NCBI GenBank assembly: GCA_005777185.1
Contig: SXNL01000204.1
Location: forward strand, 1 to 39,329
Length of the DNA: 39,329 nucleotides
Direction: 5' to 3'
From: Myxococcales bacterium
GTDB lineage: Bacteria; Myxococcota_A; Polyangia; Polyangiales; Polyangiaceae
Shown: positions 26,401 to 38,070 of the stretch, one piece after another
Position numbering within the stretch: the first letter of the stretch is position 1
Layout of the letters: every line of letters starts with the position of its first letter
The notes under the pieces: model-generated
The model's database searches: none
The model's input: only the letters and a program-made list of their open reading frames with translations
What the model was told of the DNA's origin: nothing
Position numbers and translations under genes: made by a program

Positions 26401-27063
26401 ATGGCGCGCCCCGCCCACATCCAGGACGACGACATCCTGCGGGTCACCCGCGAGATCTTCCTCGAGCGCGGCATGCGGACGACGACGGCGTCGATCGCCG
26501 AGCGGGCCGGCGTGTCGGAGGGCATCCTCTTCAAGCGCTTCGGATCGAAGGCGGCGCTCCTGTCGGCCGCGGCCGAGAGCGCGTTCGTGGACGTGATCGC
26601 GATCCCGTCCACCTTCCCGGCGAACGTGATGACCCGCCCCGCGCTGGCGCGGCTCGCGGCGAGGATGGTCGGGATGATGCGGCAGATCATCCCCATGGTC
26701 CACATGTGCGCCCGCGTGTCCGCGACGGACGAGCCGCCGCCTGGCCTCCGCGGCCCGGATCCGGTCCCGCTCCGCATCATCGACGCGTTCACCCGCCTCT
26801 TCGCGCGGCAGATGGATCTCCGGGCGATCCGCCGCGGCGATCCAGCCATCGTGGCGCGCATGTTCATCGGCGGCCTCTGGCACTTCACGTTCCTCGACAC
26901 GGTGCTCGACCCGGAGGCCCGCACCCTGTCCGAGGGCGCCTTCATCGACGGGATGACCGACACCCTCTGGCGCGGCCTCGCGCCGGCGCGCGCCCACCGT
27001 GGCCGGGCCTCGGCCTCCGGCGCCACCGGCCCGAGATCGGCCCCGCGGAGACTCGCGCCATGA
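26401..27063 (+). CDS. TetR-family transcriptional repressor
   Basis: The 220-aa protein has an N-terminal TetR helix-turn-helix (residues about 8-55): DDILRVTREIFLERGMRTTTASIAERAGVSEGILFKRFGSKAAL in pattern. The long C-terminal ligand domain is typical, with no recognisable ligand motif. ATG 26401 is chosen over an upstream in-frame ATG, since the operator would otherwise be coding. Its stop overlaps the ATG of the TolC-like gene (ATGA), so it is the first gene of the efflux operon. It is likely a local repressor released by an exported compound. Confidence 0.92.
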   Translation: MARPAHIQDDDILRVTREIFLERGMRTTTASIAERAGVSEGILFKRFGSKAALLSAAAESAFVDVIAIPSTFPANVMTRPALARLAARMVGMMRQIIPMVHMCARVSATDEPPPGLRGPDPVPLRIIDAFTRLFARQMDLRAIRRGDPAIVARMFIGGLWHFTFLDTVLDPEARTLSEGAFIDGMTDTLWRGLAPARAHRGRASASGATGPRSAPRRLAP

Positions 27064-28364
27064 CGCGCCTCCGGCTCGCCGCGGCCGTCGGCCTCGCGCT
27101 GTCGCTGTCTCCCGGCGCGGCGCTGGCGCTCCAGCCCCTCGACGACTTCCTCGCGTCGGCGCGACGCGCCAACCTCGACCGCAAGGAGGCCGAGCTCACG
27201 CACGTGCAGCGCGCGCACGAGGCGGATCAGGCGTGGCGCCGGCTCCTCCCCGCGTTCACCGGCAAGGGCCAGTACACGTTCAACCAGTACGAGGCTGCGC
27301 TCGCGCGCCCGGGTGGGAGCACGATCACCATCACGCCGCAGCACCAGCTCGACGCGTTCCTCACGGTCGACGTACCGCTCGTCGATCTCGGGGCCTGGGC
27401 GAAGATCGGCGCGGGGGAGGCCCTCTCGGACGCGGCCGGCGCGCGCCTCCGTGCCACGGAGCTCGACGTCGAGCGCACCGTCGCGCGGCAGTACTTCCAG
27501 GTCGTGGCCTCGCGCGCGGTCCTGGCGGCGTCGCAGCGCACGCTCGAGACCTCCCGGCAGAACCTGGCCATCGCGGAGGAGCGCAGGGCGGCCGGCTTCG
27601 CCACGGATCTCGACGTCGCGCGCGGCGCGGCGGACGTGGAGCGCGCACGCCAGACGGTGGCGAGCGCCGACTACCTCGTCGTCACGTCGGAGCGCGCGCT
27701 CCGCTCCTCGTCGGGCGTCTCCCCGGAGCCCGGGGGCGGCGGCCCGGAGGACGACCTTCACGAGGAGGGCCCGCTCGCGCCGTTCCTCGCCATCAGGACC
27801 CCCAGCCGCGAGGCGTCGGACCTCGAGGCGAAGGCGCAGGACAGGCTGACCTCGCAGACGCGGGCCCAGCTCCTCCCCGCCCTGTCTGCCTCGGCCACCC
27901 AGCGCTTCACGAACGCGGTCGGCTTCGCGGATCGGGCCGCGATCTTCACCGCGAACGTCGCCCTCACGTGGCGCCTCGACGCCTCGAGCCTCTCGGCGAC
28001 CGACGCGCAGGCGGCCCAGGCGGAGGTCACCGACGTGAGGCGCCGGCGAACCTCGCAAGCGCACGACGACAACGTGCATGATGCATGGAATCTCGTGCGC
28101 GCGCAGATCGCCTCCCTGCGCGCCGCGCGCGCGGAGGCCACCTCGGCGGCGCTCGCGGCGAGGCTCGCCCGCGACAGGTACGCCGCGGGCACCGCCCTGC
28201 AGATCGACGCGCTCGAGGCGGAACGCCGGAGCTTCCAGGCCGAGGTCGCCCGCATCCAGGCCGACGGCGACCTCCGCGTCGCGCGCGCGAGCCTCCGCGC
28301 CGCGTCGGGCACGAGCATCGCGGGATCGACCCCGGCCGCGCGAAAGCCAGGGGGCGCGCCGTGA
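27060..28364 (+). CDS. TolC-family outer-membrane efflux protein
   Basis: The 434-aa protein has a Sec signal peptide (cleavage after ALA near residue 23). It then shows the two-fold repeated long helices of outer-membrane efflux proteins. Features include LDDFLASARRANLDRKEAE at the start of the first helix pair and, later, VALTWRLDASSLSATDAQAAQAE, the pattern where a beta strand turns into the next helix. It should form the trimeric outer-membrane channel for the ABC exporter encoded next. It overlaps the genes on both sides by 4 nt (ATGA and GTGA). Length is normal for the family. Confidence 0.88.
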   Translation: MTRLRLAAAVGLALSLSPGAALALQPLDDFLASARRANLDRKEAELTHVQRAHEADQAWRRLLPAFTGKGQYTFNQYEAALARPGGSTITITPQHQLDAFLTVDVPLVDLGAWAKIGAGEALSDAAGARLRATELDVERTVARQYFQVVASRAVLAASQRTLETSRQNLAIAEERRAAGFATDLDVARGAADVERARQTVASADYLVVTSERALRSSSGVSPEPGGGGPEDDLHEEGPLAPFLAIRTPSREASDLEAKAQDRLTSQTRAQLLPALSASATQRFTNAVGFADRAAIFTANVALTWRLDASSLSATDAQAAQAEVTDVRRRRTSQAHDDNVHDAWNLVRAQIASLRAARAEATSAALAARLARDRYAAGTALQIDALEAERRSFQAEVARIQADGDLRVARASLRAASGTSIAGSTPAARKPGGAP

Positions 28365-29605
28365 GCGACCACGCCCTGAGCGACGCGGGCACCGTCGCGA
28401 CGGCCGCACCGCGCGGCGCCCCGCTCCCCATCCCCGCCGGGCGCCTCGTGGTGCGGCGCGCGACGTTCTTGAGGCGCGCCGTCACGATGGGCGCGATCGG
28501 CGTCCGGATGATGTTCCACGACAAGCTGAAGCTCCTCGGCACCATGCTCGGCGTCATCTTCGCCGTCGTCCTCTCGAACCAGCAGGCGGGGACGTTCGTC
28601 GGCCTCATCTACAAGAACGTGATGTTCGTCGAGAACTCGGACGCCCAGCTCTGGCTGGTGCCCATCGGCACGGAGACGTTCACGGGCGGCAAGGTCCTCT
28701 CCACGGCAGACCTCATGCAAGCCAAGGCCACGCCGGGCATCGAGTGGGCCGAACCCGTCATCGTCGGAACGGCCACGGTGCAGCTCCCGGGCGGGGGCTC
28801 GGAGGCCGTGACCGTGGTGGGCACGAAGTACCCGCGTTACGCCGGGGGTCCCTGGAACATGGTCGTCGGCGACCGCAGCGCCCTCGGTCGGCCCGACACC
28901 ATGGTGTTCGAGGACGGCGACCGCGAGAACCTCGGCGGGCTGAACGTCGGCAGCGTGCGCGAGGTCAACGGCCACCGCGTGACGGTGGGGGCGTTCACGT
29001 GGGGCCTCATCCCGTTCGGGCCGAGCTACGCCTTCGCGGACTTCGACCTCGCCCGCGAGCTCCTGAAGACGCCCCAGGATCGGGCGAGCTTCGTCCTCCT
29101 CGGCACTTCGCCAGGCGAGGATCCTGCGGTCGTGAAGCAGCGGCTACAGGAGCGGATCGCGGACACGCAGGTGATGACCCGCGCCGACTTCAAGCGGTCC
29201 ATCGTGCGCAACATCCTCCTCAAGACGGCCATCGGCGTCACCTTCGGCACGAGCACGATCTTCGGGCTCATCGTGGGGTTCGCGATCGTGTCGCTCTCGA
29301 TGTTCTCGTCCGTCCTGGACAACATCCGTGAGTTCGGCACGCTCAAGGCCGTCGGTGCGACCAACCTCGACCTTGCGATGCTCCTCTTCGCCCAGGCCGT
29401 GATGTTCGGGTCGATGGGATCGATCGTCGGCCTTGCGCTCGTGAGCCAGCTGGCGCGCGGCGTGCGGAGCGCCAAGCTCGCCATGAACCTCCCACCCGTC
29501 ATGACGATCGGGACAGCCGTGCTCATGATCTGCCTCTGTGTGTTCGCCTCGTCACTCGCGCTGCTCCGACTCCGGAAGGTCGAGCCGGCGATGGTGTTCC
29601 GATGA
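28361..29605 (+). CDS. ABC exporter permease (FtsX/MacB fold, DevC-like)
   Basis: The 414-aa protein has an N-terminal transmembrane helix (about 57-75: LLGTMLGVIFAVVLSNQ), a periplasmic domain of about 190 aa, and three C-terminal helices. One contains FGTLKAVGAT, the conserved coupling segment of the FtsX/MacB family. The single-copy, four-helix plan and the separate ATPase and fusion protein resemble the cyanobacterial DevBCA exporter of glycolipids. The start is GTG 28361 with AGGGGG upstream, overlapping the TolC-gene stop. The substrate is unknown; lipids, glycolipids or peptides are likely for this family. Confidence 0.9.
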   Translation: MSDHALSDAGTVATAAPRGAPLPIPAGRLVVRRATFLRRAVTMGAIGVRMMFHDKLKLLGTMLGVIFAVVLSNQQAGTFVGLIYKNVMFVENSDAQLWLVPIGTETFTGGKVLSTADLMQAKATPGIEWAEPVIVGTATVQLPGGGSEAVTVVGTKYPRYAGGPWNMVVGDRSALGRPDTMVFEDGDRENLGGLNVGSVREVNGHRVTVGAFTWGLIPFGPSYAFADFDLARELLKTPQDRASFVLLGTSPGEDPAVVKQRLQERIADTQVMTRADFKRSIVRNILLKTAIGVTFGTSTIFGLIVGFAIVSLSMFSSVLDNIREFGTLKAVGATNLDLAMLLFAQAVMFGSMGSIVGLALVSQLARGVRSAKLAMNLPPVMTIGTAVLMICLCVFASSLALLRLRKVEPAMVFR

Positions 29606-30282
29606 GCCAGTGGGCGGCCTACGTCAAGGACGTCACCAAGACGTACGGGGCCGGGGCGACCGCGTTCCAGGCCCTCCGGGGTGTGGACCTCATGGTCATG
29701 CCCGGGGAGTTCATCATGCTCAGCGGTCCCTCGGGGAGCGGCAAGACGACGCTCCTGTCGATCCTCGGCTGCGTGCTGAACGCGACGAGCGGGCGGGTCG
29801 AGCTGCTCGGCCACGACGTGTCGAAGGCCAAGGACGGCCTGCTCGCCGATCTCCGGCTGTCGCTGATCGGCTTCGTCTTCCAGTCCCACAACCTGATCGC
29901 CTCCCTGACGGCGACGCAGAACATCGCGGCACTCCTCGAGCTCCGCGGCCAGGGCAAGAAGGCGGCGCGGGCCGAGGCGCACCGGCTGCTCGATCTCGTC
30001 GGCCTGTCCGACAAGTACGAGTCCAAGCCCGGGGAGCTCTCCGGCGGGCAGCGGCAGCGCGTCGCGATCGCGCGCGCCCTCGCGGGCTCGCCGCCTCTGA
30101 TCCTCGCGGACGAGCCGACGGCCGCGCTGGACGCGCAGAACGGCCTCGCCATCACGGAGACCCTGCGCTCCCTCGCGAAGGACGGCGGGCACACCGTGAT
30201 CGTGGTGACGCACGACAACAGGATCTTCCACCTGGCTGATCGCATGGTGAAGATCGAGGACGGGAAGATCGTCCGGGACTGA
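29602..30282 (+). CDS. ABC exporter ATPase (LolD/MacB/DevA-type)
   Basis: The 226-aa ATPase shows Walker A GPSGSGKTT (42-50), a Q-loop in FVFQSHNL, signature LSGGQRQRV, Walker B LILADEPTAALD and the H-loop VVTHD. It belongs to the lipoprotein/macrolide exporter subfamily by length and by the EPTAALD form. It pairs with the permease encoded just upstream, whose last codon it overlaps (ATGA). The membrane fusion protein gene follows with a 1-nt overlap. Confidence 0.95.
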   Translation: MSQWAAYVKDVTKTYGAGATAFQALRGVDLMVMPGEFIMLSGPSGSGKTTLLSILGCVLNATSGRVELLGHDVSKAKDGLLADLRLSLIGFVFQSHNLIASLTATQNIAALLELRGQGKKAARAEAHRLLDLVGLSDKYESKPGELSGGQRQRVAIARALAGSPPLILADEPTAALDAQNGLAITETLRSLAKDGGHTVIVVTHDNRIFHLADRMVKIEDGKIVRD

Positions 30283-31385
30283 TGGAGGAGCGGATGAGGC
30301 GGCGTATACCGTGGCAAGGCATCTTTTTCGGGATCGCGATCCTGGGGCTCCTCTTCGTCGTCGTGAAGCGGGCCTCGTCGGGCCCGCCCACGATCCCCAC
30401 GAAGAACGACATCTCGAAGGCCGAGCGCACGGCGGTCCCCAAGGCGGGCGCCGACGAGCGCGCCGCCGTCCCGAAGGGGAACTTCATCGCGGGGAACGGT
30501 CTCATCGAACCGGCCGACCGCGAGACCAAGGTGAGCGCCAACCAGCCCGGGAGGATCCAGGCGTTCCACGTCAGGGAGGGGGATTTCGTGGAGGCCGCCG
30601 CCACGCTCGTCGAGCTCGACAACGCCTCCGAGAAGGCCGCGCTCGAGGCGGCCGAGGGCGATCTCGCCGCCACGCGCGCGGAGCTCGCGCGGACGGCGCG
30701 GGGCCTTCGCAAGGAGGACGTCGACGCCGTGGTGGCCGACACCGAGTCGCTCAAGGCCCGCGCCGCCATCTCGAGGACCACGATGGAGCGCCTCGAGCAG
30801 CTCGCGAGGACGGGCGCGGCGACGGCGGACGAGCTCGACCGCGCGAAGCGGCAGGCGGACAGCGACGCGCGCGCCGTGGAGGCGCAGGAGGCGCGGCGCA
30901 AGGCGGCCGTGGACGGCGCGCGCGCCGAGGACGTGGTGATCGCGCAGGCCCGGGTTCAGGGCGCGACCGCGCGCCGGGATCAGGCCAGGGCGCAGCACGA
31001 GCGGACGATCGTGCGGGCGCCCATCGCGGGTCAGGTCCTGCAGGTGAAGTTCCGCGCCGGCGAGTTCTTCAACCCCAACGGGACCGAGCCGCTCGTCGTG
31101 CTGGGAGACACGCGCAAGCTCCGCGTGCGCATGGACGTGGACGAGCGCGACATCGGCAAGCTCAAGATGGGGCAGGGCGCGTTCGTGCACCTCAACGCGT
31201 ACCCGGGCAAGCGCTTCCCGGGCAAGGTCGTCGAGATCGGCCGCCGCATGGGCCGCAAGAACATCCGGACGGACGACCCCGTCGAGCGGATCGACACGAA
31301 GATCCTGGAGGTGCTCCTCGAGCTCGAGCCGGCAGAGGGGCTGATGCCAGGCCTGAGGGTGCTCAGCTACGTGGAGCTGGGCTGA
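30282..31385 (+). CDS. Membrane fusion protein (HlyD/DevB-like)
   Basis: The 367-aa protein has a short cytoplasmic start, one transmembrane helix (about 12-28), a split lipoyl-like domain (VSANQPGRIQAFHVREGDFV and TIVRAPIAGQVLQVKFRAGE) and a long coiled-coil hairpin between them. A beta-barrel follows (LRVRMDVDERDIGKLKMGQ). It bridges the inner-membrane ABC exporter and the TolC-like channel. The start is ATG 30282, overlapping the ATPase stop (TGATG). ATG 30294, with GGAGGAG just before it, is an equally good alternative. The last 19 nt overlap the convergent birA gene. Confidence 0.9.
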   Translation: MEERMRRRIPWQGIFFGIAILGLLFVVVKRASSGPPTIPTKNDISKAERTAVPKAGADERAAVPKGNFIAGNGLIEPADRETKVSANQPGRIQAFHVREGDFVEAAATLVELDNASEKAALEAAEGDLAATRAELARTARGLRKEDVDAVVADTESLKARAAISRTTMERLEQLARTGAATADELDRAKRQADSDARAVEAQEARRKAAVDGARAEDVVIAQARVQGATARRDQARAQHERTIVRAPIAGQVLQVKFRAGEFFNPNGTEPLVVLGDTRKLRVRMDVDERDIGKLKMGQGAFVHLNAYPGKRFPGKVVEIGRRMGRKNIRTDDPVERIDTKILEVLLELEPAEGLMPGLRVLSYVELG

Positions 31386-32173
31386 GCCAGGCGCACCTCG
31401 CCGCTCGACCACCGCTTCACGCTCCCGTCGTCCCCCCGGACGACGAGGCGCCCGTCGTCGTCGATCCCTTCGGCGATGCCCTCGCCGGCATCCCCCCGGA
31501 CGCGCTGTCCGCGCAAGAGATCGGCGCGCTCCAGCCGCGCGCGCACGAGCCCGAGCCCGCGCCCCGCGACGTGCGCGAGATCACGATCGAGCGCCGCGAC
31601 GAGGTCGGCCACGATCTCGGCGCGATCGAGCGCGGTCCCGCCCTCGAGCGCGCACGAGGTGGCGACCTCTGCGATCTCGTCGGGGAAGATCCGCGTGTGC
31701 ACGTTGAGCCCGATCCCGACGACGACCGCGTCGACCCTGGATCCCGCCATCGTCGCCTCGACCAGGATCCCCGCGAGCTTCCTCTGCTCTGGGTACACCC
31801 CGACCACCACGTCGTTCGGCCACTTCACGCGTACGTCGCGCCGGGGCAGCACCTTCGCCGCCGTGTCCCGGACCGCGAGCCCCGCCGCAAGCGACAGGAG
31901 CGGCAGCCGCGCCGCCGGACACGCGATCCGCGCGAGCACCGACACGAGCAGGTTCTCCCCGCGCGGGCTCGTCCACGCCCGCCCCTGCCGGCCGCGCCCC
32001 GCCGTCTGCGCGTCGGCGATCCACACCGATCCGTGGGGCGCGCCCTCCCTCGCGGCCTGCTTCGCGAGATCGTTCGTCGACGCGGCCTCCGCGAGCACGT
32101 GGACGACCCGCCCGAGGTCGCAGCCGCGAGCCAGGACGGCGTCGGGCGCGCGGTCGAGCTCGCTTCCTTTCAC
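31367..32173 (-). CDS. birA: Biotin--[acetyl-CoA-carboxylase] ligase, monofunctional
   Basis: The 268-aa enzyme activates biotin with ATP and transfers it to the biotin carboxyl carrier protein. Visible motifs are ASTND (31-35), the AMP-binding loop GRGRQGRAW (59-67), KWPNDV (117-122) with RKLAGILVE after it, and GIGLNV. A C-terminal SH3-like domain follows. There is no N-terminal DNA-binding domain, so unlike E. coli BirA it should not repress biotin genes. Its start is GTG 32173, overlapping the nadC stop (GTGA). It is the last gene of the minus-strand run from the Ser/Thr kinase. Confidence 0.95.
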   Translation of the reverse strand: MKGSELDRAPDAVLARGCDLGRVVHVLAEAASTNDLAKQAAREGAPHGSVWIADAQTAGRGRQGRAWTSPRGENLLVSVLARIACPAARLPLLSLAAGLAVRDTAAKVLPRRDVRVKWPNDVVVGVYPEQRKLAGILVEATMAGSRVDAVVVGIGLNVHTRIFPDEIAEVATSCALEGGTALDRAEIVADLVAALDRDLAHVAGRGLGLVRARLERADLLRGQRVRGDAGEGIAEGIDDDGRLVVRGDDGSVKRWSSGEVRLAQPSST

Positions 32174-33027
32174 TCGAAGTCCAGGCCGATGTCCGCGGCC
32201 TTCACCGAGTGCGTCAGCGCGCCGGACGAGATGCAGTCCACGCCCATCTCGGAGAGGGCCCGCACGCGATCGATGCCCACGTTACCAGAGGCCTCGAGCA
32301 GCACGCCCGAGGAGCCCGGACGGCGACGCGTGTGGGCGACCGCGCGCGCGATCATCGCGTCGTCCATGTTGTCGAGGAGGACGATGTCGGCGCCGGCGGC
32401 GAGCGCGATCTCGAGCTGCTCGAGCGAGTCGACCTCGCACTCGATGCGGCTCGTGTGGGGCGAGCGGAGCTTCGCCCGGCGGATGGCCTCGGCGACGCCG
32501 CCGCACGCCCGGACGTGGTTGTCCTTGATGAGCACGGCGGCGCCGAGGTCCTCCCGGTGGTTCTTCGCGCCCCCCATGCGGACGCTGTAGCGCTCGAGGA
32601 CGCGCAGGCCGGGCGTCGTCTTCCGGGTGTCGGTGATCCGAGCGCCGGTGCCGGGCGCGATCGCGTCGACGAAGGCGCGCGCCGTGGTCGCGATGCCGCT
32701 CATGCGCTGCACGAGGTTGAGGGCGACGCGCTCGCCCATGAGGATGGCTCGCGAGCTGCCCCGCACCGTCCACAGCGTGGTCCCCCGGTCGACGCGGTGA
32801 CCGTCCACGACCTTCGCGTCGAAGGCGAGGCTGGGATCCAGGATGTAGAATACACGCTCTGCCACCGCCGCCCCGCACGCCACCAAGGGGTGCCGGGCCA
32901 CCGCGTGCGCGAGGGACCGTGACCCCTCCTCGATGCACGCCTCGCTCGTGACATCGCCGGAGCCCACGTCCTCGAGGAGGGCGCGGCGTACGATGTCGTC
33001 GATCGCGGGGAGCGGCAGCGTGTTCAC
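32170..33027 (-). CDS. nadC: Quinolinate phosphoribosyltransferase (nicotinate-nucleotide pyrophosphorylase)
   Basis: The 285-aa enzyme makes nicotinate mononucleotide from quinolinate and PRPP in NAD biosynthesis. It shows the family's diagnostic run: ITDTRKTTPGLR, then YSVRMGGAKNHR and LIKDNH. EVDSLEQLEIALAAGAD, LLDNM and EASGNV follow in order. Length is typical. The start is GTG 33027, with AGGAA and TGCTAGGAA just upstream; the frame remains open further but that part is antisense to the HAD gene. nadC-birA pairing is seen in other bacteria and groups two cofactor genes. Confidence 0.95.
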   Translation of the reverse strand: MNTLPLPAIDDIVRRALLEDVGSGDVTSEACIEEGSRSLAHAVARHPLVACGAAVAERVFYILDPSLAFDAKVVDGHRVDRGTTLWTVRGSSRAILMGERVALNLVQRMSGIATTARAFVDAIAPGTGARITDTRKTTPGLRVLERYSVRMGGAKNHREDLGAAVLIKDNHVRACGGVAEAIRRAKLRSPHTSRIECEVDSLEQLEIALAAGADIVLLDNMDDAMIARAVAHTRRRPGSSGVLLEASGNVGIDRVRALSEMGVDCISSGALTHSVKAADIGLDFE

Positions 33028-33049
33028 GGCGGCGTTCCTAGCACCAAGT

Positions 33050-33703
33050 TCACCAGCGCTCCACCCTCCAGCCACGCCGAGCCGCAACCCGCCGCAGCCG
33101 GGGATCGGGGTTGACGACCACGGGCTCGTGGACCGCCTCGAGGAGCGGCAGGTCCGTGATGGAGTCCGAGTAGAACGTGGCCTCCGCCAGGGAGAAGCCG
33201 AGCTCGCCGGCGAGCCGCCGAGTGCGGGCGACCTTGCCCTCGCCGTAGCAAAGAGGGTCGATGAAGCGGCCGGTGAACATGCCGCGCACGTCGACCTCGA
33301 ACTCGGTCGTGACGACGTGGTCGATCCCGAGGTGCCGCGCGAGTGGCCACGTGGCGTACCTGGACGCCCCCGTGACGATCGCCACGACGTCCCCCCGCTC
33401 GCGATGCGCCCGGACCGCGCGCCGCCCCGCCTCGGAGACGTGCGGCAGCACGAGCTCCCGGAACCACGCCTCGCAGCGCCCCTCGAGCAGGCCCTCACGG
33501 CTGCCCTTGAGCTGCCCGACCACGCGCCCCGCCACGTCCTCGACGTCGATGACGCCGAGCGTGTACTGCGCGACCCAGAAGAGCACCTTGACCTGGTCGC
33601 CGAGCGACGCCTCGCCCAGTCGGCGCTGGTACTTCACGTAGAGGCTCGCCGTCTCCTTCCGGACGAGCGTGCGATCCATGTCGAAGAGCGCGGCGCGGGG
33701 CAT
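33050..33703 (-). CDS. HAD-IB family phosphatase (SerB-like)
   Basis: The 217-aa protein has the HAD motifs: FDMDRTL (Asp8, Asp10) at the start, IVTGAS (motif II), GEGKVARTRRL (motif III Lys) and YSDSITDLPLLE (motif IV). The helical cap after motif I and the length match the HAD-IB group with phosphoserine phosphatase and relatives. The substrate is uncertain. ATG 33703 lies 2 nt after the CPBP-protease stop, so the genes are co-transcribed; the nadC start follows 22 nt after this stop. Confidence 0.9.
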   Translation of the reverse strand: MPRAALFDMDRTLVRKETASLYVKYQRRLGEASLGDQVKVLFWVAQYTLGVIDVEDVAGRVVGQLKGSREGLLEGRCEAWFRELVLPHVSEAGRRAVRAHRERGDVVAIVTGASRYATWPLARHLGIDHVVTTEFEVDVRGMFTGRFIDPLCYGEGKVARTRRLAGELGFSLAEATFYSDSITDLPLLEAVHEPVVVNPDPRLRRVAARRGWRVERW

Positions 33704-33705
33704 GG

Positions 33706-34427
33706 TCAGTACGCCCCGTAGCCGCGTCCGAGGAGCTCGGAGAACACGTTGCACGCGGCGTGGAACACCACGGACGCCCCGACGCCGCCCGTCCGCGCGC
33801 GCAGCCAGCCGAAGAGGAGCGACGGGAAGAAGACGGCGAGCCGCGCGGGCTCGCGGATCGTCGCGAAGTGCCCGAGCGCGAAGAGGACGCTCGTGATCAC
33901 GATGGCCCAGCCGACCTCGGCGCCGAGGACGCGCACCCGGGGTGCCATGGCCTGATCGAGGCGCGAATGGACGTACCCGCGGTAGAACGCCTCCTCGGGG
34001 AGCGCGATGATGACCAGCTGCCCGAGCGCCTCGTTACCGAGCTCGTACCAGGGGATCCTGAGCGAGAAATGCATCGTGGGACGCCACCAGGCGCGCCAGC
34101 CGAAGAAGAACGGCACGAATGTGACCGCGCACGCCAGGGCCGCCCACCCGACCGCGCGCGCGGCGTGGCGGACGATCTCGCCGGGACGCCCCGCGCCGGG
34201 GACGACGAGGCCGCCGAGCGAGACGCCGAACGCCACGACACGCCCGTCGTCCTTCCGCCAGACGAGGATCCAGGTTGCCAGCAGGAACACGAAGCCCACG
34301 AAGGTCGCGACGTACCGCTCGGGGACGAGGCGCATCGACGCGAGGGTCACGAGGCCGGTGACCGCGGCGGTGACCCCGATGACCTCGCCGATCGCGCGGC
34401 GCGCGGGATCGGCGGCGCGCTCGTGCA

Positions 34428-34428
<1 letters not shown>
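33706..34428 (-). CDS. CPBP-family intramembrane protease, possible myxosortase
   Basis: The 240-aa protein has several transmembrane helices and the CPBP/Abi motifs. These are PEEAFYRGYV (Glu145, Glu146, Arg150), FALGHF (His187) and FHAACN (His223, Asn227). Family members cleave within membranes, process prenylated proteins, or act as sorting enzymes. In myxobacteria some CPBP proteases (the Mrt group) process MYXO-CTERM tails, and a MYXO-CTERM-like protease precursor lies in this same window at 5287. That link is an inference; the genes are 25 kb apart. ATG 34428 overlaps the Ser/Thr kinase stop by 1 nt (TGATG). Confidence 0.85.
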
Positions 34429-37211
<2,783 letters not shown>

Positions 37212-37324
37212 CCCGGGGACTCTCGACCTTCGAGGGTAGCCGACCAGGCCCCGGATTCCGAAGCGATTTCTCCGAGACCACGCTTTACAAGCACCGGCGT
37301 GCGGACCGACACTGTCGGCGGGCG

Positions 37325-38047
37325 ATGAACGGAGACGACCACCGGCAGGCGTCACCCGGCGAGACGGCGCAGACCCTGGGCAGCGCCAAGCTCCCGACCC
37401 CAGAGGAGCGGCTCCGGGCCATCGGGGAGATCTCCGCTGGAATCGCCCACGAGCTGAGGAACGTGCTCCAGATCATCGGAGCCAGCGCCTACGTCGCCCA
37501 GAAGTACCCGGCGCAGGCCGCCGTCCACCTCGCCAAGATCGAGCGAAATGCGCGGCACGCGCAGGGGATCGTGGACGATCTCATGGCGCTCGCGCGCGGG
37601 GAGCCGGCTCGGGAGGAGCTCGTGCCGATCGCGAAGCTGGCGGCGATGGCGCGGGAGGAGCTCGAGCCAGGCGCGGCCATCTTCGAGGACGACGTCGGCC
37701 TGCTCAGCGTGCGTGCGCACCCGGGCCTCCTCTGCCGCCTGCTCCACGTCCTCTACGACAACGCCATCCAGGCGAGCCGGCCCGCCACGCCCCGGATCGT
37801 GACCCGAGGCCGGACGGCGGGCGATCGCGTGATCGTCGAGGTCTCGGACGACGGCCCGGGCATCCCGGAGGACATACGGAGCTCGCTGTTCGACGCGCTG
37901 GTGAGCCGGAGACCGGGTGGCACGGGCCTCGGCCTCGCCCTCGCGCGGCGCATCGCCGACGCGCACGGCGCGACGCTGCGGCTCGCGGAAGGCGGGGACC
38001 GCGGCGCGACGTTCGAGATCACGTTCGAAGAACAGGACGGCCCCTGA
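37325..38047 (+). CDS. Small soluble histidine kinase without sensor domain
   Basis: The 240-aa protein has just a HisKA domain (GIAHELRNVLQII, His42) and an HATPase_c domain (N-box Asn146, DDGPGIP at 175-181, GTGLGLALA near 199). The first 25 residues are unstructured. No sensory, membrane or receiver domain is present, so its input must come from a partner, or it may act as a phosphotransfer or phosphatase partner. It is divergent from the Ser/Thr kinase gene with a 113-nt gap, and no response regulator is adjacent. The gene ends 23 nt from the convergent TauE gene. Confidence 0.88.
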   Translation: MNGDDHRQASPGETAQTLGSAKLPTPEERLRAIGEISAGIAHELRNVLQIIGASAYVAQKYPAQAAVHLAKIERNARHAQGIVDDLMALARGEPAREELVPIAKLAAMAREELEPGAAIFEDDVGLLSVRAHPGLLCRLLHVLYDNAIQASRPATPRIVTRGRTAGDRVIVEVSDDGPGIPEDIRSSLFDALVSRRPGGTGLGLALARRIADAHGATLRLAEGGDRGATFEITFEEQDGP

Positions 38048-38070
38048 TCCCGCCGCCCGGGCCCGAGACA

